Shown here piece by piece: positions 1-9,549 of a stretch of 64,000 nucleotides of DNA. The notes under the pieces were generated by a model. It was not told the DNA's origin. It worked only from the letters and a program-made list of their open reading frames with translations, and searched no databases. Numbering within the stretch: the stretch's first letter is position 1; the number at the start of each line of letters is the position of its first letter. The position numbers and the translations under genes were made by a program. The stretch covers positions 2,701,322-2,765,321 of the forward strand of contig NZ_KB235922.1 in assembly GCF_000332195.1 (NCBI RefSeq), in the 5' to 3' direction. The stretch comes from Pleurocapsa sp. PCC 7319. Lineage in GTDB: Bacteria; Cyanobacteriota; Cyanobacteriia; Cyanobacteriales; Xenococcaceae.

Positions 1-439
1 TTCGACAGCCCATGCCGATACGGTAGAGAAAAGCCCTAATTTGTGTGGGATTGCGCTTGATTCCCGTGAGTTCTTCGATTTTGGCCTGGGCTTCAGCCAC
101 CTTTCGCGGCGGATGCTCCTGGAAGTAGACCTCAATAGTTTTGACCTGCTCATTGAGCTGACTGGGCTTCCCTTTGTAGTTCAATTGCTTCAGTTGCTCT
201 ATTCCTCCTTGCTGATACTGTCGAACATAGCTAACTAAGGTCGTTTTACTAATTTGGCATAAGCGACGAATCTCTTGATGGGATAGCCTCCGACTTTTCA
301 GGTAGAGCACTTCCATCTTCTTTTGTACTCGGGGATGGGGATGATGATAGCGTTCGTAATTTAGCTGTTGAATTTCTTCTTCGCTGAACTCAATCTGGAT
401 CATATCTCGCCACTCTTCTTCAGTTGAATACTGCCGCAT
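1..439 (-). CDS. IS630-type helix-turn-helix transposase, N-terminal part, cut by window edge
   Basis: On the minus strand an open frame starts at the ATG at 439-437 (MRQYSTEEEWRDM) and runs off the left edge, so about 146 residues are visible. The first ~50 residues lead into a helix-turn-helix (RRLSHQEIRRLCQISKT), then the GGIEQL and PPRKVAEAQAKIEELTGI stretches typical of the N-terminal DNA-binding half of IS630/Tc1-like transposases. The DDE catalytic half lies outside the window. The element end is probably near 470-475, where a TA dinucleotide (the usual IS630 target) meets the broken 3' end of the tail-sheath gene. Family is inferred from the HTH region alone. Confidence 0.8.
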   Translation of the reverse strand, partial: MRQYSTEEEWRDMIQIEFSEEEIQQLNYERYHHPHPRVQKKMEVLYLKSRRLSHQEIRRLCQISKTTLVSYVRQYQQGGIEQLKQLNYKGKPSQLNEQVKTIEVYFQEHPPRKVAEAQAKIEELTGIKRNPTQIRAFLYRIGMGCR

Positions 440-475
440 TATCCCACCTCAGCCCATCTCAAAAAAGTCCACTAT

Positions 476-902
476 TCACCCGCTCGGAGTATAAGTAACT
501 AACAGACCATTTTCGCCCGTGCTGTATTTACCAACAGGTTCGGAGACCTCAGTTCCAGTAGGAATAGCCACCGAATCTTCTGTATAGTGGTAGTTAAGAG
601 AAGTCTGTAGATAGGGATAATAGGCTGCTCCATACTTGAGATCGCTAGTACCAATTCCATTCCTAAAGTTACCCCCAATGGCACTGGTTGCGGTTTTGCC
701 ATCCCCTGCCAACACATCAAAAATTCCAAACCGATCTTGCAGTTTATTGCATTGACTCAGCACACTCACGCATAGACCGTAATAGTCAGCCTCAGTAGCC
801 AAATTCACCCCATCGGTCAGCAACAGAAGAGTCGGTTCATCTTCTTTGGTGATCGCCGTTAATCCCTGCTCAAAAGTATCCTTACTGGGAGTAGTTTCAT
901 AG
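476..902 (-). pseudogene. Contractile tail sheath protein, middle fragment (eCIS)
   Basis: The minus-strand frame is open from 902 to about 476. It contains TLLLLTDGVNLATEADYYGL, a stretch ending DRFGIFDVLAGD, and AAYYPYLQTSLNYHY, the pattern of the N-terminal/middle domain of phage-type and eCIS tail sheath proteins (helical segment, FAI-D-hydrophobic strand, then a YYPWL-like motif). The sheath contracts to drive the inner tube. The frame ends against the IS630 copy at the left and against the IS701 terminal repeat at 903. Its reading frame continues exactly in the fragment at 2359-2457 once IS701 and one target duplication are removed. Sheath assignment rests on motif recognition. Confidence 0.75.
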
Positions 903-2358
903 CCCTCTTCTGTCAGACTCCGAAAAAAGAATTATAATTAAATCAATCAGAAGACAAGTAAAAGGTAACCAGAGCAATGGATGTGGAGCTACAGATTCTC
1001 AAACATTTGAAACGAGATGCTCGCCCGACAATATCAATCATTGACCAATATTGCTTTGCTTATCATGACCTATTTCCTGAAGTTAGAAGTTACGAATGTT
1101 TCAAATATTTACATCAAGGTATTATCTCACCAATTAAAAGGAAGTCATTGCCAGAAATAGCAAAGGTAGTGGGAATATCATCACCCCAATCGTTACATCA
1201 TTTTATAGCTAACTCGCCTTGGTCAGTAGAAGATTTAAAGCAGAAAAGATTGGAATTGACGATTAAAGCTTTAAAAGAGAAAAAAATTACAGTGATAATT
1301 GATGAAACAGGAGATAGAAAGAAAGGAAAAAAAACTGATTATGTTGCCAAACAGTATTTAGGAAGTGTAGGTAAAATAGATAGCGGTATTGTCTCAGTAA
1401 ACGCTTATGGAGTCTATGAAAATGTTACTTTTCCCTTAATATTTAAAATATTCAAGCCAAAAGGAACACTAAAACCAGAAGATAAGTATAAAACGAAGAT
1501 TGAACTAGCATCAATAATTATTACAGAATTAGTAGAATTTGGATTCAATATCGAATTAGTATTGGCAGATAGTCTATATGGCGAAGCCAGTAATTTTCTC
1601 TCAACTTTGAATAAATACAAATTACCCGTGGATTGTCTCCATTAGAAGTAATCACGGAATCTGGATGCTTAACAATCAAAAAGTAAGAGCTTAATAAATG
1701 GTGTAAATTTTCCCAGAACTTTTAGCAATCAAAAATTTGAAAATAGATATATTCGCGAAATCATTTATGGTAAAAGACATCACATAACTTATTGGCAATT
1801 AACCACTGATACAGAAACCATGCCAGAGAATTCTACTTCTTTTGTTATGACCAATATCAAAGACACTAAAAGTAAGATGAAAAAGACTCTTGGTAACTTA
1901 TATGGATTAAGAACATGGGTGGAATATGCTTTTCGACAATGCAAACAAGAACTTGGTTGGACTGATTATCGATTTACTAATTTTGCTGAAATTAATAGAT
2001 GGTGGGAAATTGTCATGAGTACCTATTTGATGATTAGTTTAAATACCCAAGTTTTCTTATCTTTGAATACATCTGATAGTCAAAATCATCAAACAGAAAT
2101 CTCAGCTAGTTTTACTACTCATCCACAATGGAATTATCAAACTGGATGGAAGAATGTTTTGAATAATTTTCGTCTTCTGATTCAACCAAGCCTTCTTTTG
2201 TGGTTAATTTTTCCTTGGCTAGAGATATTTCCTAATTCTTCTTTATTGCTAGGATTACATAACTTAATTGATAGCATCAATCAATTAACAACACTGCCTC
2301 TTTCTGGATAAATCTTCTTATTTCCTACTCTTAAATCTCGGAGTCTGACAGAAGAGGG
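903..2358 (+). mobile_element. IS701-family insertion sequence, complete ends, dead transposase
   Basis: The element is bounded by perfect 20-21 bp terminal inverted repeats starting CCCTCTTCTGTCAGACTC at 903 and ending with the complement at 2358. It is flanked by a 4-bp direct repeat ATAG (899-902 and 2359-2362), the target duplication length known for IS701. It lies inside the tail-sheath gene. The last 383 bp recur at 13772-14154 without a difference that I could see. Confidence 0.9.
977..2311 (+). pseudogene. IS701-family transposase, frameshifted
   Basis: Residues from the ATG at 977 include VIIDETGDRKKGKKTDYVAK and LADSLYG, the first two acidic-residue regions of the IS701/DDE_5 transposase fold. 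The frame stops at 1643-1645. The same frame resumes near 1716 and continues through YWQLTTDTETMPENST to the stop at 2311, containing the WVEYAFRQCKQELGW region with the third acidic residue. Between them the expected IRSNHG segment is readable only in another frame. Three separate one-base insertions (about 1628-1632, 1691 and 1711-1714) explain this and together restore the original frame. The transposase is therefore inactive unless the differences are sequencing errors. Confidence 0.85.
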
Positions 2359-2457
2359 ATAGTCACCAACCGAAACGATATAACAAGCACCTCCACCATT
2401 CTCAAAAAATAAACGCAGCGTATAGTACATCAAATACTCTTTGCTAGTGGTGATTGT
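2359..2457 (-). pseudogene. Contractile tail sheath protein, N-proximal fragment (eCIS)
   Basis: Reading the minus strand from 2457 to 2359 gives a segment ending LRLFFENGGGACYIVSVGDY, the strand-turn-strand motif near the N terminus of tail sheath proteins (FF-x-NGG-x-x-CYVVSVG). Joined to the frame at 902, with one copy of the ATAG duplication removed, it gives SVGDYETTPSKDTFEQGL without a break. A stop codon lies just upstream at 2458-2460, so the true N terminus of the sheath protein is missing here; a deletion probably fused this fragment to the gene upstream (2430-2849). It overlaps the 3' end of that gene in another frame. Confidence 0.7.
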
Positions 2458-2849
2458 TTAGATGGTTCGAGAGCCAGTTCTTCTCGCTGAAGTAATGTAG
2501 AGGTCAGGGAGAATGAATCCGTAGTAGCATTGGCGGCTTCATCGCTAAAAACATACAGGCTGTTGGGTTGGTACTCAGGATCGAGGTCAGTAATACTGAG
2601 AAAATGGGGATTATTCAGCTTGAGGAGAAAGGTGAAAATTGCCGACGAGTCTAGTGGAATTACTGGCTGCCGATCGGTTTGCAAAGGCACGAATAGCTGC
2701 CAGCCATTTCTCTTGGGTTTACTGACTAAGCGATGGTTATGCAAAATTCGCTGACAGTCATTAGTGGGTTCAATCGTCAAGTCGGCACAAGTTTGCTGTT
2801 GATAGTAGTCGTGAAATAACTGAAGACTGAAATAAGGCTGGTAGTTCAT
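2430..2849 (-). CDS. eCIS-associated protein of unknown function, probably C-terminally truncated
   Basis: A 139-residue frame begins MNYQPYFSLQLFHDYYQQQ and includes LIPL-like and LDPEYQPNSLYVFSDEA segments. The start lies 27 bp after the stop of the DUF4255 gene on the same strand, so the two look co-transcribed. I recall similar proteins of unknown function beside tube-cap genes in eCIS clusters, but cannot name a domain. No transmembrane segment or catalytic motif is visible. The final residues (about SKQSPLAKSI) run into DNA that in another frame encodes tail-sheath sequence, so the natural C terminus appears to have been lost in a deletion near 2430-2460. Confidence 0.55.
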   Translation of the reverse strand: MNYQPYFSLQLFHDYYQQQTCADLTIEPTNDCQRILHNHRLVSKPKRNGWQLFVPLQTDRQPVIPLDSSAIFTFLLKLNNPHFLSITDLDPEYQPNSLYVFSDEAANATTDSFSLTSTLLQREELALEPSKQSPLAKSI

Positions 2850-2876
2850 AGACTAAACCTTTAATACATCAATTTG

Positions 2877-3455
2877 TTACAGCAAAGAAGTTTCCGTTAG
2901 AATGTTCCTTAGGGCAGTGCCAGTCTCGACTTGCTCAATTTCAGCATCCTGGAAAATCAACATCCTGACTTTATACAAAGCAGAGGGACTACAAGGCATT
3001 TCCAGCGATCGCCACAATTCACTTTGCTCCATAAAAGTAAGATTAACCAACTCAGTTGATAGCTGTTGAATTTCTGGGCTGATTTGAGGGAATTTTTTTT
3101 GGGTGAACAGACGATAACTCCGAAAGAATTTTAAAACCAGAGAAAGAATTCTTAGCCCCTCTGCATAGTCCTTGAAATTAGCCACAAACATCAAATGAAA
3201 GTTCAGATCGAGATGGGGTATTTCTGCTTGGTTGCCTTGACTTGACAAATGATTGATCCGAGTTGCCCCAGAGCGAAAAGTCCGTTCCTCCTCCAAATTC
3301 ACCATCAAGGACGTAATGGCATTGTTCTGCATCACAATTTCTTTCGGGAGTTGGATTTCAGGAAACTGGACAACATCTTCCCTCTGTCCACCGGTTTTGA
3401 TCTTGATATAGTTACTTAGCTCTTCTTTAAAGAAGACAAGAGCCCTATCTAACAT
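2877..3455 (-). CDS. DUF4255 (Pvc16/Afp16-like) tube terminator/cap protein
   Basis: This is a 192-residue protein from the ATG at 3455; a TTG three codons upstream is the alternative start. It begins MLDRALVFFKEELSNYI and has AITSLMVNLEEERTFRSG, then LDLNFHLMFVANF and SLVLKFFRSYRLFTQ, matching the DUF4255 family. In eCIS particles such as Photorhabdus PVC and Serratia Afp, these proteins (Pvc16/Afp16) cap the inner tube and sheath and set tail length. The neighbours support this role: an AAA+ ATPase upstream on the same strand and tail-sheath sequence downstream. Length is usual for the family. No frame damage is seen. Confidence 0.8.
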   Translation of the reverse strand: MLDRALVFFKEELSNYIKIKTGGQREDVVQFPEIQLPKEIVMQNNAITSLMVNLEEERTFRSGATRINHLSSQGNQAEIPHLDLNFHLMFVANFKDYAEGLRILSLVLKFFRSYRLFTQKKFPQISPEIQQLSTELVNLTFMEQSELWRSLEMPCSPSALYKVRMLIFQDAEIEQVETGTALRNILTETSLL

Positions 3456-3464
3456 AGCGATCAA

Positions 3465-3849
3465 CCTACTAAAACAATAAGGACGAGAACAAAGCCTTGA
3501 AATTTAAATTTAATATAATCCTAAATATTCTTTATAAGCCCAAAAAACTTGGCAAATTCATTTATTTGATGTCCTAATAAACTTATCAGAATCCTATCAT
3601 GTCAATACTGCTATCAAGATAAAGCTCGTTATATCTTGTAACAATCTGCATTTAACTGTGATACTTCTCGATTTTCAAAGGACAATTGTAATCTAAAATG
3701 AAAGCAATAATAATTAAGAAAAAAATATAGCATTATTTATGTATAGATTAGGACATTTTTATAGTCAGTGCTAATTTATTCTCGATCCTTACTAACTAAC
3801 AAATTTACTTGTCCTAATTAAACCTTGTACGGCTATAGATAGGACAAGC
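3465..3849 (-). other. Intergenic region between AAA+ ATPase and DUF4255 genes
   Basis: No credible gene is present. The stretch is strongly AT-rich and probably holds the promoter of the DUF4255 gene and the 3' end of the ATPase transcript. No clear terminator hairpin or repeat was recognised. Confidence 0.4.
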
Positions 3850-5850
3850 CTACTTTTCTGTCCAACCTTGCAATTCTTCCGTGGTGAGTAATTTTTCGAG
3901 TTTACTATAGTCCCGTTGGGCAGCAAGGCGGATCTGTTCCATCGAGATCGGACTATTAGTCTGAGCTGCTAAAAATGCTGAAGTGAGGGCGATGTTGCGA
4001 ATATTGCCTCCTGCAACTTTCAGCTGTCCGAGTTTACTATAGTCCAACCCTTGGCGAGGAGTTTGGCTGGGGAAGATATGTTGCCAGATTTTGGTGCGGG
4101 CTGTTGCATCGGGAAAAGGGAAAGAAACAATAAACTGTAGACGGCGCAGAAATGCTCGATCCAGGTTTTGTTTGAGGTTACTGGTAAGTATCGCTAGACC
4201 ACTGTAGGTTTCTATGCGTTGGAGTAGATAGCTAACTTCGATGTTTGCATGGCGGTCGTGGCTATCTTTTACTTCGGTGCGCTTGCCAAATAGGGCATCA
4301 GCTTCGTCAAATAAAAGTATCACGCCACCGGATTCGGCTGCGTCAAAAATGCGCCGTAGATTTTTTTCGGTTTCGCCAATATATTTACTGACAACAGTGC
4401 TGAGGTCAATGCGATATAAATCTAGCTGACAAACTTGAGCTAAAACTTCTGCTGCCATGGTTTTTCCTGTACCGCTTTCTCCATGGAACAAGGCACTAAT
4501 ACCTAAACCCCGATCGCCTTTCTTAGCGAACCCCCAGTCTTGATAGATCCGAGAACGATATTTTAAACGGGTGGCAATATCTTCTAATAGTTGACGCGGG
4601 CGATCGGGTAAAACTAGTTCCTCCCAGGTTGCTCTGGCTTCAATGCGTTGGGCTAGAGCATCTAAATTTGGTCGGGCTTGGAGGCGGCAGAGATGCCAAA
4701 GTCGATCTTGGTGCTTCCTCGATTTTTGTGGTGGGTTTGAGGAATTGTTCTTGTCTTCATTTTTAAATGTTGAAAGATTTGGCTCATCTTCTGGAGTATC
4801 TTGTTGCAGCCTAAATTGGCTACAAATCTTCTGAATGGCGGTGGGGGTGAGATTGAATTGGGTGACTAGGGTATCCACATAGCCATTTAACTCTCTTGGG
4901 GTAGAACCTAGATGCTGATGCCAAAGGTCTGTTTGTTCCTGATGGGGTAGAGAGGGGACTTCTAAGACGATCGCCTGACGGCGTAATGTAACCTTCGAGT
5001 CGGGACTACTGAAAATAACTGGCGTACTAATTATTTCGAGAAAAAGAGCGATCGCTGCCTGTTTTGAAGGATCGGATAAGGTATGAAGATCTGATTCGAG
5101 CAGTAACACGCTATTGCTGAGAATGGCTTCCCGCTCCCAATGGCGTTGGCAGATTTTGAGGTCATCAAGATTGGTGGGAAGAACAGCAACAGGAAGAGTC
5201 ATGATCTGAAATCCAAGATTTCCACAGGCAGCAACCGCAATCTGTTGATTCGTAGTAGCATCAATGCCAGAAAGGGTTATCGGAGGTAATGAGGGCTGGG
5301 ATGTCGAGTTTGACCAAGCCGTAATAATCTGTTGAGTCAGGGTTGCATGGGAAGGTAGTAAAGAGTCAATGCCTTGGACAGAAATAGGTTGGAGCCAATT
5401 GCTTAGTTGAGGCGATCGCCCAGGCTCTCCCAGCAGATAACAAAGAATACGGCAATCGATTTGGAGCGGTGAATGGGTCAGTAGGCGCTTCGGTTCGGTG
5501 TGGATGAGCTGCCAATAGTGCAGTGGATTTTGGGGAGAAAGTACAGACCAATCAGCATCGGGAAAAGCCGAGAGAGCAAGCCCTAAGGTGGCATACCCCG
5601 CAGTATCATCCTGGTGGGCTTGGGCACAGAGAGCTGGAAAATTAGGTTCTATTTCTATTGCCGCACAAAGCAGCAAAATAATTCGCTCAAAGGGGGATAG
5701 CCGAAATTTTTCGCCAATTAGGGCGATCGCCCTAGGTTCTGTGGATAATATATTTACCGTGGCAGAATCTGTTTCCCCTTTGATGTAGCTTTCTAAAGCT
5801 TCATTAAGATACTGAAAACTGAGGAAAAGTTCACTAGTTGGATTTGTCAT
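3850..5850 (-). CDS. eCIS AAA+ ATPase (Afp15/Pvc15-like)
   Basis: A 666-residue protein from the ATG at 5850 (MTNPTSELFLSFQYLNEALE); an upstream ATG at 5901 adds 17 residues that look like non-coding sequence. The C-terminal third is an AAA+ domain with Walker A GESGTGKT (457-464), Walker B ILLFDEADALFG (DEAD at 515-518), a sensor-like LAILTSNLKQNLD and the arginine-containing AFLRRLQF. The long N-terminal half is helical and resembles the N-terminal regions of ATPases encoded in contractile injection clusters, where the ATPase (Afp15/Pvc15) is needed for particle assembly or effector loading. It starts divergently from the DUF4157 effector. The gene appears intact, although its structural partners are broken. 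A truncated paralogue lies at 10890. Confidence 0.85.
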   Translation of the reverse strand: MTNPTSELFLSFQYLNEALESYIKGETDSATVNILSTEPRAIALIGEKFRLSPFERIILLLCAAIEIEPNFPALCAQAHQDDTAGYATLGLALSAFPDADWSVLSPQNPLHYWQLIHTEPKRLLTHSPLQIDCRILCYLLGEPGRSPQLSNWLQPISVQGIDSLLPSHATLTQQIITAWSNSTSQPSLPPITLSGIDATTNQQIAVAACGNLGFQIMTLPVAVLPTNLDDLKICQRHWEREAILSNSVLLLESDLHTLSDPSKQAAIALFLEIISTPVIFSSPDSKVTLRRQAIVLEVPSLPHQEQTDLWHQHLGSTPRELNGYVDTLVTQFNLTPTAIQKICSQFRLQQDTPEDEPNLSTFKNEDKNNSSNPPQKSRKHQDRLWHLCRLQARPNLDALAQRIEARATWEELVLPDRPRQLLEDIATRLKYRSRIYQDWGFAKKGDRGLGISALFHGESGTGKTMAAEVLAQVCQLDLYRIDLSTVVSKYIGETEKNLRRIFDAAESGGVILLFDEADALFGKRTEVKDSHDRHANIEVSYLLQRIETYSGLAILTSNLKQNLDRAFLRRLQFIVSFPFPDATARTKIWQHIFPSQTPRQGLDYSKLGQLKVAGGNIRNIALTSAFLAAQTNSPISMEQIRLAAQRDYSKLEKLLTTEELQGWTEK

Positions 5851-6152
5851 TTCTGATCGAGCTAAAGGCAATTCGAAGGCTAGGCATAGGCCTAATGTCA
5901 TCTGAGATCTGTTCTATCTCACCATGACAGCTCTTCTAACAGAAATGAAATAGTTTTTGATGTTTAAACGGCGATCAACAGAAAAAAGATTGCCACTATG
6001 CAAACATTTACAGCCAAGCCATTTATTTTTCCTCTAACAACTGCCAGAATATAAGATATTACCTTAATCGGGTTTAATAGATTTTTTTCGCTCTCGAATA
6101 CTAACAGTTCTCAAAATTCCCCTTAATTTACCTCTGGAATTAGGGTTGTCCT
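5851..6152. promoter_or_regulatory. Divergent intergenic region between ATPase and effector
   Basis: About 300 bp separate the minus-strand ATPase from the plus-strand effector, and must hold both promoters. The region is AT-rich. No ORF, defined operator or unusually strong ribosome binding site is visible. Confidence 0.4.
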
Positions 6153-9041
6153 ATGAATACTTACGCTTCTCCTTCTAAGTCTTTCAAAAAAGCTGCTGCT
6201 GTCTCCAGAGATCCGAAGAATATCTCTCGAAAGGTTTCTCAGAGAAAAGAGGATGATAGTTTCAATGCACAGATAGGAAATGCTGAATCAGAGAGGTTAA
6301 GAGAAAAGCCACTGCGGTTAGGCAATATGATGGCGAATATAAGGGCATCATCTCCAGGCTCAAATACAGCAAATAGCAATACTAGCTTAGTTTCAGCTAC
6401 TTCTTTCAAAGCAACGTCTGGACATGCTTTATCAACGGGCAGAGCCATCCAAAGAAAGTTAACTATTGGCAGACCCAACGATCTCTATAAGCAGCAAGGG
6501 GATCGGGTAACATCCCAGGTAAAACAACAAATAAATGCCCCCGCTTCTACTCAGTCATCTCAAGGGCAATCTGTACAGCGACAGGAAGCGACAGGGGATT
6601 TGTCATCTGCGATCGCCAATGTGCGGTTGTCGGCAACTCAAGGCGATCGCAAAACGCTCCGTAGGAATCGCACACAAGAAACTTCCTCAGCACTCATCCA
6701 AGTCAAACAAGCAGAAACCACCAACAACACTGGTTTACCAGATCTCCTTAAAACGGGCATTGAACACCTCTCTGGTTATTCTATGGATGATGTGAAAGTG
6801 CATTATAACTCTGACAAGCCTGCTCAATTACAAGCACATGCTTATGCACAGGGAACTGATATTCATATTGCTCCAGGACAAGAAAAACATCTCCCTCATG
6901 AAGGATGGCACGTAGTGCAGCAGATGCAGGGTCGTGTGAGGACTACGACGCAAGAAAGAGGGGTGATGATTAATGACGACCACGCGTTGGAGCGTGAAGC
7001 CGACCTTATGGGAGAGAAAGCGGCATCTATAAAAATAGGCAAAGGCTACCCAAAAACTAATCAAGTTACTCAAAAGCAGAATAGAGAATCTACATTTCAA
7101 TTTAGCGATGATCTTCCAAAAGCAATTGAGCAAACGAAAAAGCAAATAGAAACCCGATTAAGAGAGTCAATCTTGATGAAGGGAAACGCAAATAAGCGCT
7201 CAGTACAACTTGCCTCTGTTCAGAACATGCAGTCTTCAGAGCGAAGTGTAATGAACACTGAAGGCAATCTCATGAGGCCGACAAATACCAAAAACGTGAA
7301 TGTAGATAGTCGTGTTATTCAGAGGCAGATTAGACTTCACAGAGGATATACCCTAGCTAGAGCGCGGGATGCAGTCAATAATAAAGGCTCACTTGATCCT
7401 GTAGGCGCAGGCGAATTCGGAAAAGGTCTTTATTTTTGGGAAGATAATCCAAAGGCTGCTTTGATTTCCGCTGTTGCATACTACGGGAACAAAGATTGGG
7501 CTGTTATAGAGGTATCCATTCCTAATGATGTTTACGATGAACATATCACCAGACAATTGGAATTCCCTTCTATTGTGGAGCAGATAGCTGAGGATGAAGA
7601 TCTTGGTACTCCAAGTAATAAACCGAGCGTAGACATGGCCGTTACCATGCTGGGTTCAACTAGCAATATAAAATTAAAGATGTGGGTGGAAGAATTTAGA
7701 CGTATGAATCAGATTGCCGGAGACGAGGCATTCGTGCAAGGTGGGGCGAATGATAATACTTCTTGGAACTATGATGCAATAAAAGGACCAAGTGCTGCTC
7801 AATACAATGACTATTCCTTAAATCAGATCAAGTACGAAAGAGTCGATCTATTTCAGGATCCCCAAGTAACGGTTCAAATCGTTGCTCAAGGGCCACCCAT
7901 AGATAATTATCGTAGATTCAAAATGAGCGATAAAAACGATCGATACACACAGCTACGGAATACAGAGAAAGTAACTATTCAGTTCAAAAAAAAAAAAAGA
8001 CCTGACCTAGCAAAACCTTCGGCGTCCCAATTGAAAACACCAGTTGTGCAACTAAAGGTTAGCAAGGATAGTAGAAAAAATATTATTCAATTTTCTGGTG
8101 AATATAAGAAGCTAGAAGCCCAGAAGAAAGTAGCTATTGATGAGGAAAGTGAAGAGAGATATTATAAAGCAATTACTGCTTTTGAAAAATACCTCGGCTG
8201 GTACGCAGCTAGACATCCAAAATCCATAGCTGCCGCCAGTGATATGTTGAGTGTGATTGTAGAGCTTGCCCAACCAAGAATTGAAAAAGCCCTATTATCA
8301 ATTCCAGAAGTTTTTGGAACAACAGATCCTGGTACAACCGGAGGGGTAGGTATGGATGCGGATAAGATTACAGAAGTACTTCGAGAGGGAAATTTTCGGG
8401 AAAAAATGACCTTGATCTATAACTCCTACTGCAATAGAAAATTAAGTCCTTTGATCTCAACTGCAATTTGGGGAAATCCCGATCCAAAGTCTCTCTTTAG
8501 CCGTCCTGAAAGCATTATGAAAGATAGACAAGAAAGGAAGAATGTTGAAGACAAATCGGCTACCTTAACCACTGAGACTGTGGATTCTGTACAAAATCCA
8601 CCATTAAGCGATCGAGAACGAGAATTCAGTGTAGTAGACGATAGATTACAGTGGGTTTCAGGTATGCGGCGAATTTATTACGAGGAACATAGTGAGTATA
8701 TAAAGGAAGCTAAACGATTAAAAGTACTGGCCGGTGGAGGAATATCAGGAACTGCGTATGCGATCATAGAAATTGCAATGATCTTAGGGATTTCAGATCT
8801 TAATAATGCGAGGTTGGCTGCCCTCGGATGGATGCTTCCTGCCCATGATCATACGTTCTATGAGATTATGCAAGCTTCGACGGAAATGGGCCTCGAATAT
8901 GTTCCAGGCCCATTGGGTTACCATTTTATTGATCCGCTTGATACGTCAGAGATTGAGCGAAATGTGCTTGTTGAGTCGGAAGGTAAATTTCCAGATTATT
9001 TCCTTTCCGATGTTTACAAGGATAAACTTGCAAAAGGATAG
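6153..9041 (+). CDS. DUF4157 (eCIS core domain) multi-module effector with ART-like region
   Basis: A 962-residue protein without signal peptide. Residues 1-190 are low-complexity and rich in Q/R/K with repeated QR patches (AIQRK, SVQRQ). Residues about 195-295 form a DUF4157 domain ([20 protein letters not shown], then [15 protein letters not shown] with HEGWH at 249-253). This domain marks eCIS cargo and has a metzincin-like HExxH. Residues about 394-600 contain [26 protein letters not shown] (418-431) and a following AVIEVSIP strand, resembling ADP-ribosyltransferase/DUF3990-type toxin folds; this is inference. After a lysine run coded by 13 A's, the last ~290 residues form another module with GGGISGT (861-867), a long helix and [19 protein letters not shown] do not recognise its function. 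It is divergent from the eCIS ATPase, consistent with a dedicated cargo protein. Confidence 0.8.
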   Translation: MNTYASPSKSFKKAAAVSRDPKNISRKVSQRKEDDSFNAQIGNAESERLREKPLRLGNMMANIRASSPGSNTANSNTSLVSATSFKATSGHALSTGRAIQRKLTIGRPNDLYKQQGDRVTSQVKQQINAPASTQSSQGQSVQRQEATGDLSSAIANVRLSATQGDRKTLRRNRTQETSSALIQVKQAETTNNTGLPDLLKTGIEHLSGYSMDDVKVHYNSDKPAQLQAHAYAQGTDIHIAPGQEKHLPHEGWHVVQQMQGRVRTTTQERGVMINDDHALEREADLMGEKAASIKIGKGYPKTNQVTQKQNRESTFQFSDDLPKAIEQTKKQIETRLRESILMKGNANKRSVQLASVQNMQSSERSVMNTEGNLMRPTNTKNVNVDSRVIQRQIRLHRGYTLARARDAVNNKGSLDPVGAGEFGKGLYFWEDNPKAALISAVAYYGNKDWAVIEVSIPNDVYDEHITRQLEFPSIVEQIAEDEDLGTPSNKPSVDMAVTMLGSTSNIKLKMWVEEFRRMNQIAGDEAFVQGGANDNTSWNYDAIKGPSAAQYNDYSLNQIKYERVDLFQDPQVTVQIVAQGPPIDNYRRFKMSDKNDRYTQLRNTEKVTIQFKKKKRPDLAKPSASQLKTPVVQLKVSKDSRKNIIQFSGEYKKLEAQKKVAIDEESEERYYKAITAFEKYLGWYAARHPKSIAAASDMLSVIVELAQPRIEKALLSIPEVFGTTDPGTTGGVGMDADKITEVLREGNFREKMTLIYNSYCNRKLSPLISTAIWGNPDPKSLFSRPESIMKDRQERKNVEDKSATLTTETVDSVQNPPLSDREREFSVVDDRLQWVSGMRRIYYEEHSEYIKEAKRLKVLAGGGISGTAYAIIEIAMILGISDLNNARLAALGWMLPAHDHTFYEIMQASTEMGLEYVPGPLGYHFIDPLDTSEIERNVLVESEGKFPDYFLSDVYKDKLAKG
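7986..7998 (+). repeat. A13 homopolymer in the effector gene
   Basis: Thirteen consecutive A's encode the KKKK run between the ART-like region and the C-terminal module. Runs of nine or more A's are known sites of replication and transcription slippage, so frame changes here would detach the last module. Confidence 0.85.
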
Positions 9042-9198
9042 TGCGATCACTCTTGTCTGGTTCGTCAATATCCAGAATTAGAAACTTTGCTAATGATTTA
9101 GAACTATCTCTTATTTATAATGCGATCGTGTTTGGTAAGTCCCTAAAATTGATATTGCGATTACCCAAGGGGTACGCTTCGCGATCGCATTACCTTAA

Positions 9199-9381
9199 TG
9201 GGACTTAGACAAAAAATGATGGCAAAAAGGGGGGAAAGCCTTATATATCAATATTTTTAGGTCAAAAATACCTAAACCCTGAATATAACTAGGTTTGAGG
9301 CGAGTTTACCTCGAACGAGGTAAACTCGTTGTCTGGCAAGGCTTTCCTCCCTTTTTAGCCCGAAAAAATGTCTAAGTCCCG
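9199..9381. mobile_element. MITE with IS701-like ends and TTAA target duplication
   Basis: This non-coding element of about 183 bp has imperfect inverted arms of ~45 bp: GGGACTTAGACA at the left, the complement of TGTCTAAGTCCC at the right, with AAAGCCTT and its complement further in. It is flanked by TTAA at 9195-9198 and 9382-9385. Inside lies a perfect 13-bp stem (9301-9313 with 9316-9328, CGAGTTTACCTCG). The tips differ by one base from those of the IS701 copy at 17588-19039 (GGGACTTAAACA), and the 4-bp duplication fits the same family, so an IS701-type transposase probably moved it. Confidence 0.75.
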
Positions 9382-9451
9382 TTAATTGTCTCTACAAGGA
9401 AGATGACGGCAAATAGTGTAATTTATTTCCATACTCTCCTTTTCTCACTTG

Positions 9452-9522
9452 TGATCGCTATCTATATGCTTATCCCCGATGTGTTTTGCGATCGCTAACA
9501 CACCCTACAAAAACGGCGATCG
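9452..9522 (+). repeat. Dispersed repeat, copy 1 (second at 14155-14222)
   Basis: The stretch with ATCTATATGCTTAT followed by a HIP1-containing GCGATCGCTAA recurs in the same orientation at 14155-14222, roughly 70% alike by eye. It is non-coding in both places. Confidence 0.55.
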
Positions 9523-9549
9523 TTGGGGTGGAGCGATCGCGTTTTTTAG

